Shown here piece by piece: positions 55,356 to 64,000 of a stretch of 64,000 bases of DNA (positions are counted from its first letter, which is position 1; every line of letters begins with the position of its first letter). The position numbers and the translations under genes are program-made. Origin of the DNA: Actinokineospora globicatena (GTDB lineage: Bacteria > Actinomycetota > Actinomycetes > Mycobacteriales > Pseudonocardiaceae); contig NZ_JAMTCR010000002.1 in assembly GCF_024171945.1 (NCBI RefSeq), forward strand, positions 1,178,001 through 1,242,000, given 5' to 3'. The notes beneath the pieces are model-generated. The model had not been told where the DNA came from. It did not search any database and saw only the letters and a list, made by a program, of their open reading frames with translations.

Positions 55356-56237
55356 GTGGCCACGCTCGAGGATTACCCGAAGATCGCCGCGGGCAAGGTC
55401 CGCGAACTGCACGCCATCGACGACGACCACCTGCTGCTGGTCGCCTCGGACCGGATCTCGGCGTACGACTTCGTGCTCGACACCCCGATCCCGGACAAGG
55501 GCCGCATCCTCACCGCGATGAGCGTGTTCTGGTTCGACCTGCTCGGCGACGTCGTGCCCAACCACCTGGTGGCCTGGGACGACCCGCGCATCCCGGCCGA
55601 GGTCCGCGGCCGCGCGCTGGTCGTGCGCAGGCTGGACATGCTGGCCGTGGAGGCCGTCGCGCGCGGTTACCTCGCCGGGTCCGGCACGCTCGACTACAAC
55701 CGCACCGGCGCCGTCTGCGGGATCGCGCTGCCGCCCGGCCTGGTCGAGGGCTCCAAGCTGCCCGAGCCGATCTACACCCCGGCCACCAAGGCCCCCATCG
55801 GCGAGCACGACGAGAACGTCACCAACGACGAGATCGCCGAGGTCATCGGCACCGAGCACGCGACCGTGGTGCGCGACCTGGCCCTCGAGGTCTACCGGCG
55901 CGCCGCCGACCACGCCGCCGAGCGCGGCATCATCCTGGCCGACACGAAGTTCGAGTTCGGCCTGCTCGACGGCCAGGTCGTGCTGGGCGACGAGGTGCTC
56001 ACGCCGGACTCGTCGCGCTACTGGCCGGTGGAGACCTACCAGCCGGGCCGGGCGCAGCACTCGTTCGACAAGCAGTTCGTCCGCGACTGGCTGACCTCCC
56101 CGGCGTCGGGCTGGGACCGGGCGAGCAACACCCCGCCCCCCGCGCTGCCCGACGAGGTCGCCGAGGCCACCCGCGGCCGCTACATCGAGGCGTACGAGCA
56201 GGTCACCGGCCGGAAGTTCGCCGACTGGATCGGCTGA
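55356..56237 (+). CDS. purC: phosphoribosylaminoimidazole-succinocarboxamide synthase (SAICAR synthetase)
   Basis: The enzyme joins CAIR and aspartate with ATP to make SAICAR, the substrate of PurB. The 293-residue protein has [77 protein letters not shown] and [13 protein letters not shown], all PurC signatures. GTG 55356 starts right at the conserved end. In many actinobacteria purC sits near purB and purS; here the accessory island lies between purB and purC. Confidence 0.97.
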   Translation: MATLEDYPKIAAGKVRELHAIDDDHLLLVASDRISAYDFVLDTPIPDKGRILTAMSVFWFDLLGDVVPNHLVAWDDPRIPAEVRGRALVVRRLDMLAVEAVARGYLAGSGTLDYNRTGAVCGIALPPGLVEGSKLPEPIYTPATKAPIGEHDENVTNDEIAEVIGTEHATVVRDLALEVYRRAADHAAERGIILADTKFEFGLLDGQVVLGDEVLTPDSSRYWPVETYQPGRAQHSFDKQFVRDWLTSPASGWDRASNTPPPALPDEVAEATRGRYIEAYEQVTGRKFADWIG

Positions 56238-56287
56238 GTCACCACCGGCGACACCTGGTAGTCACCCGGTGGCGCTGTGCTGGTGGG

Positions 56288-56977
56288 GTGACGGCTCGAC
56301 TGCTGGTCTCGCTGTCCGGGATCGACGCCCGGACCCTGCACCACTGCGCCGATCTCGCCGAGCACCTGGGCAGGCGCGGGGTGCCACTGTCCCTGTTGGT
56401 AGCCCCCCGACTCGCAGGCGCGGCCGTGGACTGGGTCCGCACCCGCCGCCTCGTGGGCGACGACGTCCTGCTGCACGGCTTCGACCACACCCGGGAACCC
56501 CGTGGTCGGACCGTGTCGATGCGGCGCCCCGAGTTCGCTTCGCTGCCCGCGCACGAGGCCGGGTTGCGCCTCACGGCGGCCATGTCGGCCATGGAGCGCG
56601 CGGGCCTGCACACGACCGGTTTCGCGCCACCGCGCTGGCTGGCCTCGCGTGGGACCTTGATCGCTTTGCAGCGCAAGGACTTCACGCTGTGCGCCGACCT
56701 CGTGGGTGTCCACGACCTGCGGACGGGTGCCGTGTGGCGGTCGCGGGTGCAGTCCCTCAGCAGCCACGAACGGGCCGAGACGTGGCGGTGCTTCGCGCTT
56801 GTCCTGGCCGCGAGCCGTACTACCCGCCGGGCGGGCACGCTCCGGCTTGCCATCGACGCGGCAGACCTGTCTCGTCCTTCCCACCGTGCGGCCTACCTGG
56901 ACGCTGTCGACACTGCCCTGGACAACGGCGCTACCGCTATGACCTACCGGGCCTGCACAGCGCTGTCTGCGGCTTGA
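56288..56977 (+). CDS. DUF2334-like polysaccharide-deacetylase-fold protein
   Basis: In this 229-residue protein, RLLVSLSGIDARTLHHCADLAEHLGRRGVPLSLLVAPRLAG, the middle DDVLLHGFDHTREPRGR with His-Gly-Asp, and the later TGFAPPRWLASRG match the DUF2334 group of NodB-fold deacetylase-like proteins. It lacks a signal peptide, so a cytoplasmic sugar or unknown substrate is likely. GTG start 51 nt after purC and same strand. The 3' end overlaps the opposite-strand pseudogene by 34 nt. Confidence 0.75.
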   Translation: MTARLLVSLSGIDARTLHHCADLAEHLGRRGVPLSLLVAPRLAGAAVDWVRTRRLVGDDVLLHGFDHTREPRGRTVSMRRPEFASLPAHEAGLRLTAAMSAMERAGLHTTGFAPPRWLASRGTLIALQRKDFTLCADLVGVHDLRTGAVWRSRVQSLSSHERAETWRCFALVLAASRTTRRAGTLRLAIDAADLSRPSHRAAYLDAVDTALDNGATAMTYRACTALSAA

Positions 56978-58921
56978 CGCCTGCGGATAACCAACAACGT
57001 GCTCGTCCCAGCCAGGACGAGCAGGATGCCCAGCCAGGCCAGGTGGTGGGGGGCCGTGCTCCGGTGTCGGCCAACTCCGGTTCGTCCTGCTCCGGTACGG
57101 CTGGTGCGCTGCCGATCTGCAGGTCGACGACCACCAGGGTCGTGGACTGCACAGTGACCTGGGTGGCCGTTGACGCGGTACCTGTCGCGGGGTCGGTAGC
57201 GGTGCACGAATAGAGGCCGTAGGGGAGCTGGGTGAGGTCGTATGAGCCTGCCGCGTTAGCGACAACGGTTATTGGGACGTCGTCGGGTGTGGAGAGAATG
57301 CCGTCTAGACCCGCCCAATGACAGACCACCTGCGCGCTGCTTACCGGTGCTTGAGTGCCTGTGTGGATGGTCCCCTTGATCGCGCCCTTACCCACTCCGG
57401 TGAAGTTAGCGGCAACGGCCGAGGTGCCGTCGACGACAACAGTGACTGACCAGTCCGCGTCGGACGTGTAGGTGAATCCGGCGTTGGTTAGAAGTGATGG
57501 TGCAAGCCAAGACAGTGCTGTCGGTGAGAGTTACTCCTATCGCCGGCAGAGTGGTGTTGCCGGTGTTGGCCACTGTGTAGGTCACGGTGATGTTGCCGCT
57601 GTTGAGCGACGCTGCGGCGGTGACTTTCAGGCCCGGCACGCGCGCGAGCGGCACGGTGGTCTCGTCGAAGCCGCTCGCTGGGCCGCCAGTGCTGTTCGCG
57701 GTGACGTCGATACGCCTGGTCAGTTGGCCCGCGTCGATCTCGGGCTGGGTCAGGGTGTGGTTGTGGGTGCACGCCACGTTGCTGCCGACGGTGAGCGTGA
57801 CGGCGGTGCATGTCGCGCCGGTGGGGGTGATGTCAACCAGGGTGACGTTGCCGGTGTTGGTCACGGTCCACGTCCACGGGACAACATCACCTGCTGCCGG
57901 TTGGCTTCCCGCGTTCGGTGGCGTCACCGCAATGCTCAAGGCAGGTAGCGCTACCGCGCCAATGACGGTGATGCCGACACCTGACTCAACCCACAGCTGC
58001 GACACCGGATCAGTCAGGCGGTAGGTAAAGCTGTCGGGCCCGGTGTAGCCAGGTCCGGGTGTGTAGCGGAACCCGGTTCCGTCTTAGTCCAAGTCGCCGT
58101 CGTCTGAAGACGTGCGGATGAGCAAGACGCAACCCGGGCACGAACTGGTGGCTGGATGGCGAGATCTTGGTCGACTGGGGTGCTGACCGCGAGCGGTGGT
58201 GGGGTCACCAGAATCCGCACGGTAGAGGACACCACCTGCGACCCATCTCCCGCCGTGTAGCCGAAACTGGCCAGACCGGCGAAATCAGCGGGCGGTGTCC
58301 AACCGACTGCGCTGCCTTCGCTGACCGATGTCCCGTAGCTCGCTGTCGTAACAGAGGTGATCGTGCAGCCAGGGCAGAGGTCGTTCGCGAGCACGTCCAG
58401 GCCGGTGACAGTTCCGCCTGCTGGCATGGTGATCGCGTCCGGTAGGGCATTGCTGACCTCAACCGTAAGTGTTGCCGTTGCGGTAAGAGCGGTTGCTGGA
58501 TCTGTCGCGGTCCGGTGTAGATCGTGATCGTGTGGCTCTGCGGAGTGGTGGTCGCTGCAGATGCCGTGAACAGCAGGTACCGCGCCACACCGGTTTCGGT
58601 GAGGTCGGGTAGCGGAACCCTGGTGGGCTGGTCGGTCGCGGGCGCGATCACCCCGCCGGTGAAGCCGTCCACGCCGAGCCACAGTCCACTGCGCGCTGTC
58701 TGGCCACTCACCCGGTAGCCCGCGTAGCCGGACGGCAGCTGCGCGTTGGTGTCGACGTAGAAGTGGCTGCTGTGCAGCGCGACCACCGACGGTGTGCCCG
58801 GCCCACCGCAGCGCGGCGGGGCCGCCTCAGCCGGGTGAACCAACCCGGGCGCCAACCCCGCCGCGACGAGCGCGACGACCAAGAGGCGGGCGAACGCGCG
58901 CCCGGGCTTCCCGCGGAGCAT
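56944..58921 (-). pseudogene. broken LPXTG-like cell-surface protein with Ig-like/DUF11 repeats
   Basis: Pieces of one surface protein lie in different minus-strand frames. The signal peptide starts at ATG 58921. An N-terminal domain runs to ITIYTG near 58512; then come a frame change to ATLTVEVSNALPDAITMPAGG, an in-frame TAA (58084-58086) between DGDLD and DGTGFRYTPGPGY, DUF11-like repeats (WTVTNTGNVTLVDI), another shift near 57490 to TNAGFTYTSDADW, a shift near a G6 run (57048-57053) after ELADTG, and finally the anchor helix LAWLGILLVLAG with RRRQ. ELADTG resembles a sortase motif. At least four lesions make it a decayed gene unless sequencing errors explain them. Confidence 0.8.
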
Positions 58922-59034
58922 TCGTTCTCCCTCGGATGACAACCGGACACCACCCCGCAGGCCATCGGCTGCCCAGGCGGACCACCTCGAGCACCGGTAC
59001 CTGTTCGGTGGGGTTGCGCCCCGCTGTCGGGTGA

Positions 59035-60033
59035 CTACGCGCCGAGGGCGGCGATCACCTCGGCCTCGTCCTCGGGAGTCAGGCCTGCCTTGCGTTCACG
59101 GTCCAGGCCGAGCGTGCGCTCGTGGTCGAGGGCCCCGGCCACGGCGTCGGCGAGGGAACGCGGGGTGAGGCCCGCCGCCAGCGCGGGCGCGGCGTCGCGG
59201 GAGGCCATGTATCGGTGGCTCGCGGGCAGCCAGAGCGGGAGCGAGCGGGGGCCCGCCCAGGGGTTGACGCCCAGCTCGAGCAGCTTGTCCGGGCTCGCTC
59301 TCACGAACTCGACGTCCGCGCCGAGCACGTCGGCGATCGCGGTGAGCAGGTCCGGCAAGGGCCGCGCGGGGCCGACGCCGTCGAAGATCCCGGTGGTGCC
59401 CTTCTCGGCGGCGTCCACGATCCAGGCGGCGAGGTCGCGGACGTCGACGATCTGGATGTCGTGGTCGACGTCGGGCACCAGCACCCGGCCACCCCGGGCC
59501 AGGCGTTGCGCCCAGTAGCCGAACCGGTCGTGCTCGTCACCCGGCCCGGTGATCAGACCGGCGCGCACGATCATGGCCTTGGCGCCGACGGCCGCCGTGA
59601 CCGCCTGCTCACTGGCGACCTTCACCGAGCCGTACAGGTCGGGATCGTCCTTCATCAACTCGCGGGTGCCGTGCACCGTCCTCGGCGGGAGCAACGGGTC
59701 GCCCGCCCCGGTCGGCCGCGCACCCGGCTCGGCGTACGCGCTGATCGACGACACGAACGTCCAGTGCCCGACCTGCTCGCCGAACGCGGCCAACGCCCGC
59801 CGCACCCACTCGTAGGAGATCGTCGCGACGTCCACCACCGCGTCGAACCCCTCCCCCACCAGCGGCTCGAGCCCGCCCTCCACATCCCGGTCGACCCGCA
59901 CCAACCGAGCCCCCTCCGGCACCCGCCCCGCCTGTCCCCGCGCCGCGCACACCACCTCGTGCCCCCGCCGCACCGCCTCAGCCGCCACCGAGAACCCCAC
60001 GAACCGCGTCCCACCCAAAACCAGAATCCGCAT
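59035..60033 (-). CDS. NAD-dependent epimerase/dehydratase
   Basis: The 332-residue extended short-chain dehydrogenase has MRILVLGGTRFVGFSVAAEAVRRGHEV with the GxxxxxG Rossmann loop, then VVDVATISYEWVRRAL, FVSSISAYAEPG (catalytic Ser), DLYGSVKVASEQAV with YxxxK (Tyr/Lys), and VRAGLITGPGDEHDRFGYW. The substrate cannot be told; sugar-nucleotide or similar. ATG 60033 after GGGTGGGGGT; codons upstream of it look non-coding. Confidence 0.9.
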   Translation of the reverse strand: MRILVLGGTRFVGFSVAAEAVRRGHEVVCAARGQAGRVPEGARLVRVDRDVEGGLEPLVGEGFDAVVDVATISYEWVRRALAAFGEQVGHWTFVSSISAYAEPGARPTGAGDPLLPPRTVHGTRELMKDDPDLYGSVKVASEQAVTAAVGAKAMIVRAGLITGPGDEHDRFGYWAQRLARGGRVLVPDVDHDIQIVDVRDLAAWIVDAAEKGTTGIFDGVGPARPLPDLLTAIADVLGADVEFVRASPDKLLELGVNPWAGPRSLPLWLPASHRYMASRDAAPALAAGLTPRSLADAVAGALDHERTLGLDRERKAGLTPEDEAEVIAALGA

Positions 60034-60149
60034 ACCCCCACCCTCACCCGCCCGCCCCCGCCCCACCACCCCTCTCGCCACAGGCGAACACGAAACGCAC
60101 ACACGTTCGAGTGATCCAGACCGGTCCCGCCGGAGCCGATCTTCCTTGG

Positions 60150-60692
60150 GTGACCTTGCATGCCTTCGTTGACGAGTCCAGCCGTGGCGACGCCTACCTG
60201 TTGGTTGCCGCGTGCCTCGACCCGGCTCAGCTCAACCGGACTCGGAAACTGATGAAGTCGCTGCTGCTCCCCGGCCAGCGCGAGTTGCACTTCAAGAGGG
60301 AATCGCCGCGGCTGCGCCGACTCGCACTGTCCCGGATGGAGGAAGCGGGATTGGGGTGTTGGGTCTACGCGGCCGACTGCGGCAACGGGCACGAGCCCGC
60401 GCGGCAGGCCTGTCTCGCCGCGCTGACCGTGGACCTGCTGGGGGTCGACGCCACCCGGATGGTCATGGACAGCCGAGACGATCGGGACCGGCTGGACGAG
60501 GCGACGATCCGGGTGGTGCTGACCAAGATCGCCAGGGCGTCGGGGCTCGTCTACGAGCACCACCACGGCCCCGGTGAGCCGCTGCTGTGGATCGCGGACG
60601 CCGTCGCGTGGTCGGTGGGTGCGGGCGGGGACTGGGGCCGCCGCTCGGAACCGCTGGTCGGCCGCCGCGTCACGGTGCCGGTCCCCGGATAG
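60150..60692 (+). CDS. DUF3800-like protein
   Basis: The 180-residue protein begins VTLHAFVDESSRGDAYLLVAA, the DES motif and strand pattern that open the DUF3800 domain (RNase H-like fold). Further acidic residues (ELHFKRES, MDSRDDRDRLDEATIR) could complete a metal site, and EPLLWIADAVAWSVG resembles the family's QxADxxAW block with a change. The function is uncertain: DUF3800 proteins occur near mobile elements and in defence contexts. The start is uncertain (GTG 60150 used, GTG 60111 possible). A terminator follows at once. Confidence 0.7.
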   Translation: MTLHAFVDESSRGDAYLLVAACLDPAQLNRTRKLMKSLLLPGQRELHFKRESPRLRRLALSRMEEAGLGCWVYAADCGNGHEPARQACLAALTVDLLGVDATRMVMDSRDDRDRLDEATIRVVLTKIARASGLVYEHHHGPGEPLLWIADAVAWSVGAGGDWGRRSEPLVGRRVTVPVPG

Positions 60693-60697
60693 CGCGA

Positions 60698-60733
60698 AGC
60701 CCAGCCGCCGTCCGTCCGGACGTGGGCTGGGCT
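60698..60733 (+). terminator. long hairpin terminator
   Basis: AGCCCAGCC (60698-60706) pairs with GGCTGGGCT (60725-60733), and inside it CGTCCG (60709-60714) pairs with CGGACG (60717-60722). It lies directly after the DUF3800-like gene. Confidence 0.8.
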
Positions 60734-60930
60734 CACTTCCCTGGCTTACGGGCCAGAGCAACACGGCAAGATTAACCGCGCGGTAGCGGTTCGCCAAGGC
60801 CCGTTCGCCGGTCCCACTCGATCGTGTGACGTGGGCGAGGTCGTGCAGGTCAGCGGGGGCGGTGGGGTGAACTCCCAGGTCAGGTAGGCTTCCGGGGTAT
60901 TGGCCTCTCGAACTCGAGGAGTAGCCCGCC

Positions 60931-61170
60931 GTGGCCCGAGTTGTCGTCGATGTCATGCCCAAGCCGGAGATTCTGGACCCGCAGGGTCAGGCGGTGGCCC
61001 GTGCGCTGCCCCGGCTCGGGTTCGACGGGGTGTCCGATGTCCGACAGGGGAAGCACTTCGAACTCGAGGTCGACGACTCCGTCGACGACGAGACCCTGGC
61101 CAGGATCGCCGAGGGCTTCCTGTCCAACCCGGTGGTCGAGGACTTCGTGGTGAGGCGGGTGCAGGCGTGA
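60931..61170 (+). CDS. purS: FGAM synthase subunit PurS
   Basis: This 79-residue small subunit of formylglycinamidine ribonucleotide synthase bridges PurL and PurQ and passes ammonia. [36 protein letters not shown] is the family pattern. GTG 60931 follows GAGGAG. The stop overlaps the purQ start (GTGA), so purS-purQ-purL form one operon. Confidence 0.97.
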   Translation: MARVVVDVMPKPEILDPQGQAVARALPRLGFDGVSDVRQGKHFELEVDDSVDDETLARIAEGFLSNPVVEDFVVRRVQA

Positions 61171-61838
61171 GGATCGGCGCGGTCACCTTCCCCGGCACGC
61201 TCGACGACAGCGACACCATCCGGGCGATCAAGGCCTCCGGCGCCGAGGCCGTCGCGCTGTGGCACGGTGACGCCGACCTCAAGGGGGTCGACGCGGTCAT
61301 CCTGCCCGGTGGCTTCTCCTACGGCGACTACCTGCGCGCAGGCGCCATCGCCCGGTTCGCGCCGGTGATGGGCGAGATCATCGCCGCCGCGCGCGGCGGG
61401 TTGCCGGTGCTGGGCATCTGCAACGGCTTCCAGGTGCTGTGCGAGGCCGGTCTGCTGCCCGGCGCGCTGCTGCGCAATGCGGGCCTGCACTTCGTCTGCC
61501 GCGACCAGTGGCTCAAGGTCGAGAACGCGGGCACCGCGTGGACCAGCCGCTACGACGCCGGTGCCGAGATCATCATCCCGGTCAAGAACATGGACGGCCG
61601 GTACGCCGCGCCGCGCTCCGTCGTGGACGAGCTGGAGGGCGAGGGCCGGGTGGTCTTCCGCTACGCCGGGCTCAACCCCAACGGCTCGACCGACGACATC
61701 GCGGGCATCAGCGACCCGACCGGTCGCATCGTCGGCCTGATGCCGCACCCCGAGCACGCCATCGACGCGCTCACCGGGCCGTCCGACGACGGTCTCGGCA
61801 TGTTCCTGTCCGTCCTCGACTCGGTGGTGGCCGCGTGA
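61167..61838 (+). CDS. purQ: FGAM synthase glutaminase subunit PurQ
   Basis: The 223-residue class I glutamine amidotransferase releases ammonia from glutamine for Pur[21 protein letters not shown] is present, with nucleophile Cys85 in GICNGFQVL and the His-Glu of [14 protein letters not shown] 61167 overlaps purS; the stop overlaps the purL start by 4 nt. Confidence 0.97.
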   Translation: MRIGAVTFPGTLDDSDTIRAIKASGAEAVALWHGDADLKGVDAVILPGGFSYGDYLRAGAIARFAPVMGEIIAAARGGLPVLGICNGFQVLCEAGLLPGALLRNAGLHFVCRDQWLKVENAGTAWTSRYDAGAEIIIPVKNMDGRYAAPRSVVDELEGEGRVVFRYAGLNPNGSTDDIAGISDPTGRIVGLMPHPEHAIDALTGPSDDGLGMFLSVLDSVVAA

Positions 61839-64000
61839 TCGACAGCGTTGACAACGCCAAGGCGACGCCGGAGCAGGAGCAGCCGTTCCGCGAGCTCGGG
61901 CTCAAGGAGGACGAGTACGCCAGGATCCGCGAGATCCTCGGCCGCCGCCCCACCGACGCCGAACTGGCCATGTACTCGGTGATGTGGAGCGAGCACTGCT
62001 CGTACAAGTCGTCCAAGGTGCACTGGAAGCACTGGTCGGCCAACACCACGCCGGAGATGAAGGCCAAGATGCTGGCCGGGATCGGCGAGAACGCCGGTGT
62101 GGTCGACATCGGCGACGGCTGGGCGGTCACCTTCAAGCTCGAGTCGCACAACCACCCGTCCTACGTGGAGCCCTACCAGGGCGCGGCGACCGGCGTCGGC
62201 GGCATCGTGCGCGACATCATGGCGATGGGCGCCCGCCCGCTCGCGGTGATGGACCCGCTGCGCTTCGGCGCCCCCGACCACCCCGACACCAAGCGCGTGC
62301 TGCCCGGTGTCGTCGCCGGTGTCGGCGGCTACGGCAACTGCCTCGGCCTGCCCAACATCGGCGGTGAGGTCGTCTTCGACGCCTCCTACCAGGGCAACCC
62401 GCTGGTCAACGCGCTGTGCGTCGGCGCGATGCGCACCGAGGACCTGCACCTGGCGCACGCGTCGGGCACCGGCAACAAGGTGATCCTCTTCGGCGCGCGC
62501 ACCGGCCTCGACGGCATCGGCGGCGTGTCCGTGCTGGCCAGCGAGACCTTCTCCGGCGACGAGGGCGGCACCGGGCGCAAGAAGCTGCCCGCGGTCCAGG
62601 TCGGCGACCCGTTCACCGAGAAGGTGCTCATCGAGTGCTGCCTCGAGCTGTTCGCCGAGGGCATCGTCGTCGGCATCCAGGACCTCGGTGGCGCTGGCCT
62701 GTCCTGCGCGACCAGCGAGCTGGCCAGCGCGGGCGACGGCGGCATGCTCGTGCAGCTCGACCGGGTTCCGTTGCGCGCCACAGGGATGACGCCCGCCGAG
62801 GTCCTCTCCAGCGAGTCGCAGGAGCGGATGTGCGCGGTCGTCAAGCCGTCCGATGTGGACGCCTTTATGCGGGTCTGCGCCAAGTGGGACGTGATCGCCA
62901 CCGAGATCGGCGAGGTCACCGACGGCGACCGGCTGGTCATCACCTGGCACGGTGAGACCGTTGTCGACGTCCCGCCGCGCACCGTCGCGCACGAGGGCCC
63001 GATGTACGAGCGCCCCATCGAGCGCCCGGACTACCAGGACGCCTTGCAGGGCAACGGTCCCGAGCAGCTCGCTCGTCCGTCCACTCCGGACGAGCTGCGG
63101 GCCGAGGTCGTGCGGATGGCGGCCAGCCCGAACCTGGCGTCGCGGCGGTGGGTCACCGAGCAGTACGACCGCTACGTGCGCGGCGGCACCGTCCTCGCGC
63201 AGCCGTCGGACTCCGGCATGATCCGGGTCGACGAGGAGACCGGTCGCGGCGTGGCGCTGGCCACCGACTGCAACGGCCGCTTCGTCAAGCTCGACCCGTA
63301 CACCGGCACCCAGCTCGCGCTGGCCGAGGCGTACCGCAACGTCGCGGTCACCGGGGCCACCCCGCTCGCGGTCACCAACTGCCTCAACTTCGGCTCGCCG
63401 GAGGACCCGGCGGTCATGTGGCAGTTCGAGCAGGCCGTGCGCGGTCTCGCCGAGGGCTGCAAGGAACTCGGCATCCCGGTCACCGGCGGCAACGTCAGCT
63501 TCTACAACCAGACCGGCACCACCGCCATCCACCCGACCCCGGTGGTCGGCGTCCTCGGCGTCATCGACGACGTGCGCCGCCGCATCCCCACCGGCATCGG
63601 CGCGGAGGCGGGCGAGTCGCTGCTGCTGCTCGGCGACACCCGCGACGAGTTCGGCGGGTCGGAGTGGGCGCACGTCGTGCACGGCCACCTCGGTGGTCTG
63701 CCGCCGAAGGTCGACCTGGCCCGCGAGCGGCTGCTCGGCGAGGTCCTGCTGGCCGGTTCTCGCGACGGCATGATCTCTGCCGCGCACGACCTGTCCGACG
63801 GCGGCCTGGCCCAGACGCTGGTCGAGACCTGCCTGATCGGCGAGGTCGGCGCCCGGGTGTTCCTCGACCAGGACCAGGACCCGTTCGTCCAGCTGTTCAG
63901 CGAGTCCGCAGGCCGTGTTCTGGTCGCCGTGCCGCGCTCGGAGGAGCTGCGCTTCACCGAGATGTGCACCGCCCGGGGCCTGCCGTGGCGCCGCACCGGC
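61835..64000 (+). CDS. purL: FGAM synthase large subunit PurL (3' end beyond the window)
   Basis: The gene runs off the window after 722 codons (the full small-type PurL is about 740-770). The protein uses ATP and ammonia to convert FGAR to [25 protein letters not shown] carries the conserved His of the first half, [21 protein letters not shown] the phosphate loop, and [18 protein letters not shown] and [14 protein letters not shown] further family blocks. GTG 61835 overlaps purQ. The long minus-strand frame opposite it is a GC-bias artefact. Confidence 0.97.
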   Translation, partial: MIDSVDNAKATPEQEQPFRELGLKEDEYARIREILGRRPTDAELAMYSVMWSEHCSYKSSKVHWKHWSANTTPEMKAKMLAGIGENAGVVDIGDGWAVTFKLESHNHPSYVEPYQGAATGVGGIVRDIMAMGARPLAVMDPLRFGAPDHPDTKRVLPGVVAGVGGYGNCLGLPNIGGEVVFDASYQGNPLVNALCVGAMRTEDLHLAHASGTGNKVILFGARTGLDGIGGVSVLASETFSGDEGGTGRKKLPAVQVGDPFTEKVLIECCLELFAEGIVVGIQDLGGAGLSCATSELASAGDGGMLVQLDRVPLRATGMTPAEVLSSESQERMCAVVKPSDVDAFMRVCAKWDVIATEIGEVTDGDRLVITWHGETVVDVPPRTVAHEGPMYERPIERPDYQDALQGNGPEQLARPSTPDELRAEVVRMAASPNLASRRWVTEQYDRYVRGGTVLAQPSDSGMIRVDEETGRGVALATDCNGRFVKLDPYTGTQLALAEAYRNVAVTGATPLAVTNCLNFGSPEDPAVMWQFEQAVRGLAEGCKELGIPVTGGNVSFYNQTGTTAIHPTPVVGVLGVIDDVRRRIPTGIGAEAGESLLLLGDTRDEFGGSEWAHVVHGHLGGLPPKVDLARERLLGEVLLAGSRDGMISAAHDLSDGGLAQTLVETCLIGEVGARVFLDQDQDPFVQLFSESAGRVLVAVPRSEELRFTEMCTARGLPWRRTG

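Noticed and set aside
61661-63787. Long open frame of about 700 codons on the minus strand
   Set aside because: It is entirely antisense to purL, whose protein signatures are unmistakable; the frame is a by-product of high GC third positions.

Overview
The window comes from a very GC-rich actinomycete, most likely of the Pseudonocardiales (Actinokineospora/Saccharothrix/Lentzea type). This rests on strong G/C third-position bias, frequent GTG starts, apparently leaderless genes, ESX/type VII accessory proteins, DUF3558 lipoproteins, SigE-family sigma factors, and purine genes dispersed in the actinobacterial order purA ... purD ... purB ... purC ... purSQL. The genus is inference; no rRNA is present.

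Left part (1-28.3 kb), mostly core. A membrane protein, a secreted DUF1524 nuclease and a hypothetical protein precede purA. An alkanesulfonate operon (ssuC-ssuB-ssuA-ssuD) follows, headed by a 25-codon leader peptide. After it lie a 166-bp imperfect palindrome, a Na+/H+ antiporter divergent from a UBP zinc-finger protein, a secreted glycerophosphodiesterase and purD. A type VII secretion accessory cluster (13.0-18.3 kb) has two duplicated DUF3558 lipoproteins, a PPE-like protein, an EspG-like chaperone, an EspC-like protein and a WXG100-lytic transglycosylase fusion. Next come an aminotransferase, a small membrane protein behind an ECF-type promoter, a K+ channel, threonine aldolase, a SigE-family sigma factor with an anti-sigma-like partner, a TetR regulator, purB, an amino-acid ABC transporter and a MOSC protein.

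Middle part (28.3-48 kb), accessory island. It starts at tRNA-Leu(GAG), against which a truncated serine recombinase abuts, and continues with gene remnants, a MerR-like regulator and about 2 kb of apparently gene-free DNA. A secreted NucA/NucB-type DNase lies tail-to-tail with a small protein that might be its inhibitor. Then come an XRE regulator, a DUF4365 protein, a complete four-gene Wadjet (JetABCD, type III-like) anti-plasmid system, and a divergent pair: a putative PD-(D/E)XK nuclease of unknown family and an N6-adenine DNA methyltransferase. This is a defence island. The nuclease/methyltransferase pair is the best candidate for something undescribed.

Right part (48-64 kb), core again. 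It holds an excalibur-domain lipoprotein with a poly-threonine tract, aldehyde dehydrogenase, an MBL-fold hydrolase, two tandem subtilisin-like secreted proteases, a SAM hydrolase divergent from purC, a DUF2334 protein, a broken LPXTG-like surface protein, an NAD-dependent epimerase, a DUF3800-like protein, and purS-purQ-purL with overlapping starts; purL runs off the window.

All calls are from reading the sequence; no database search was run.
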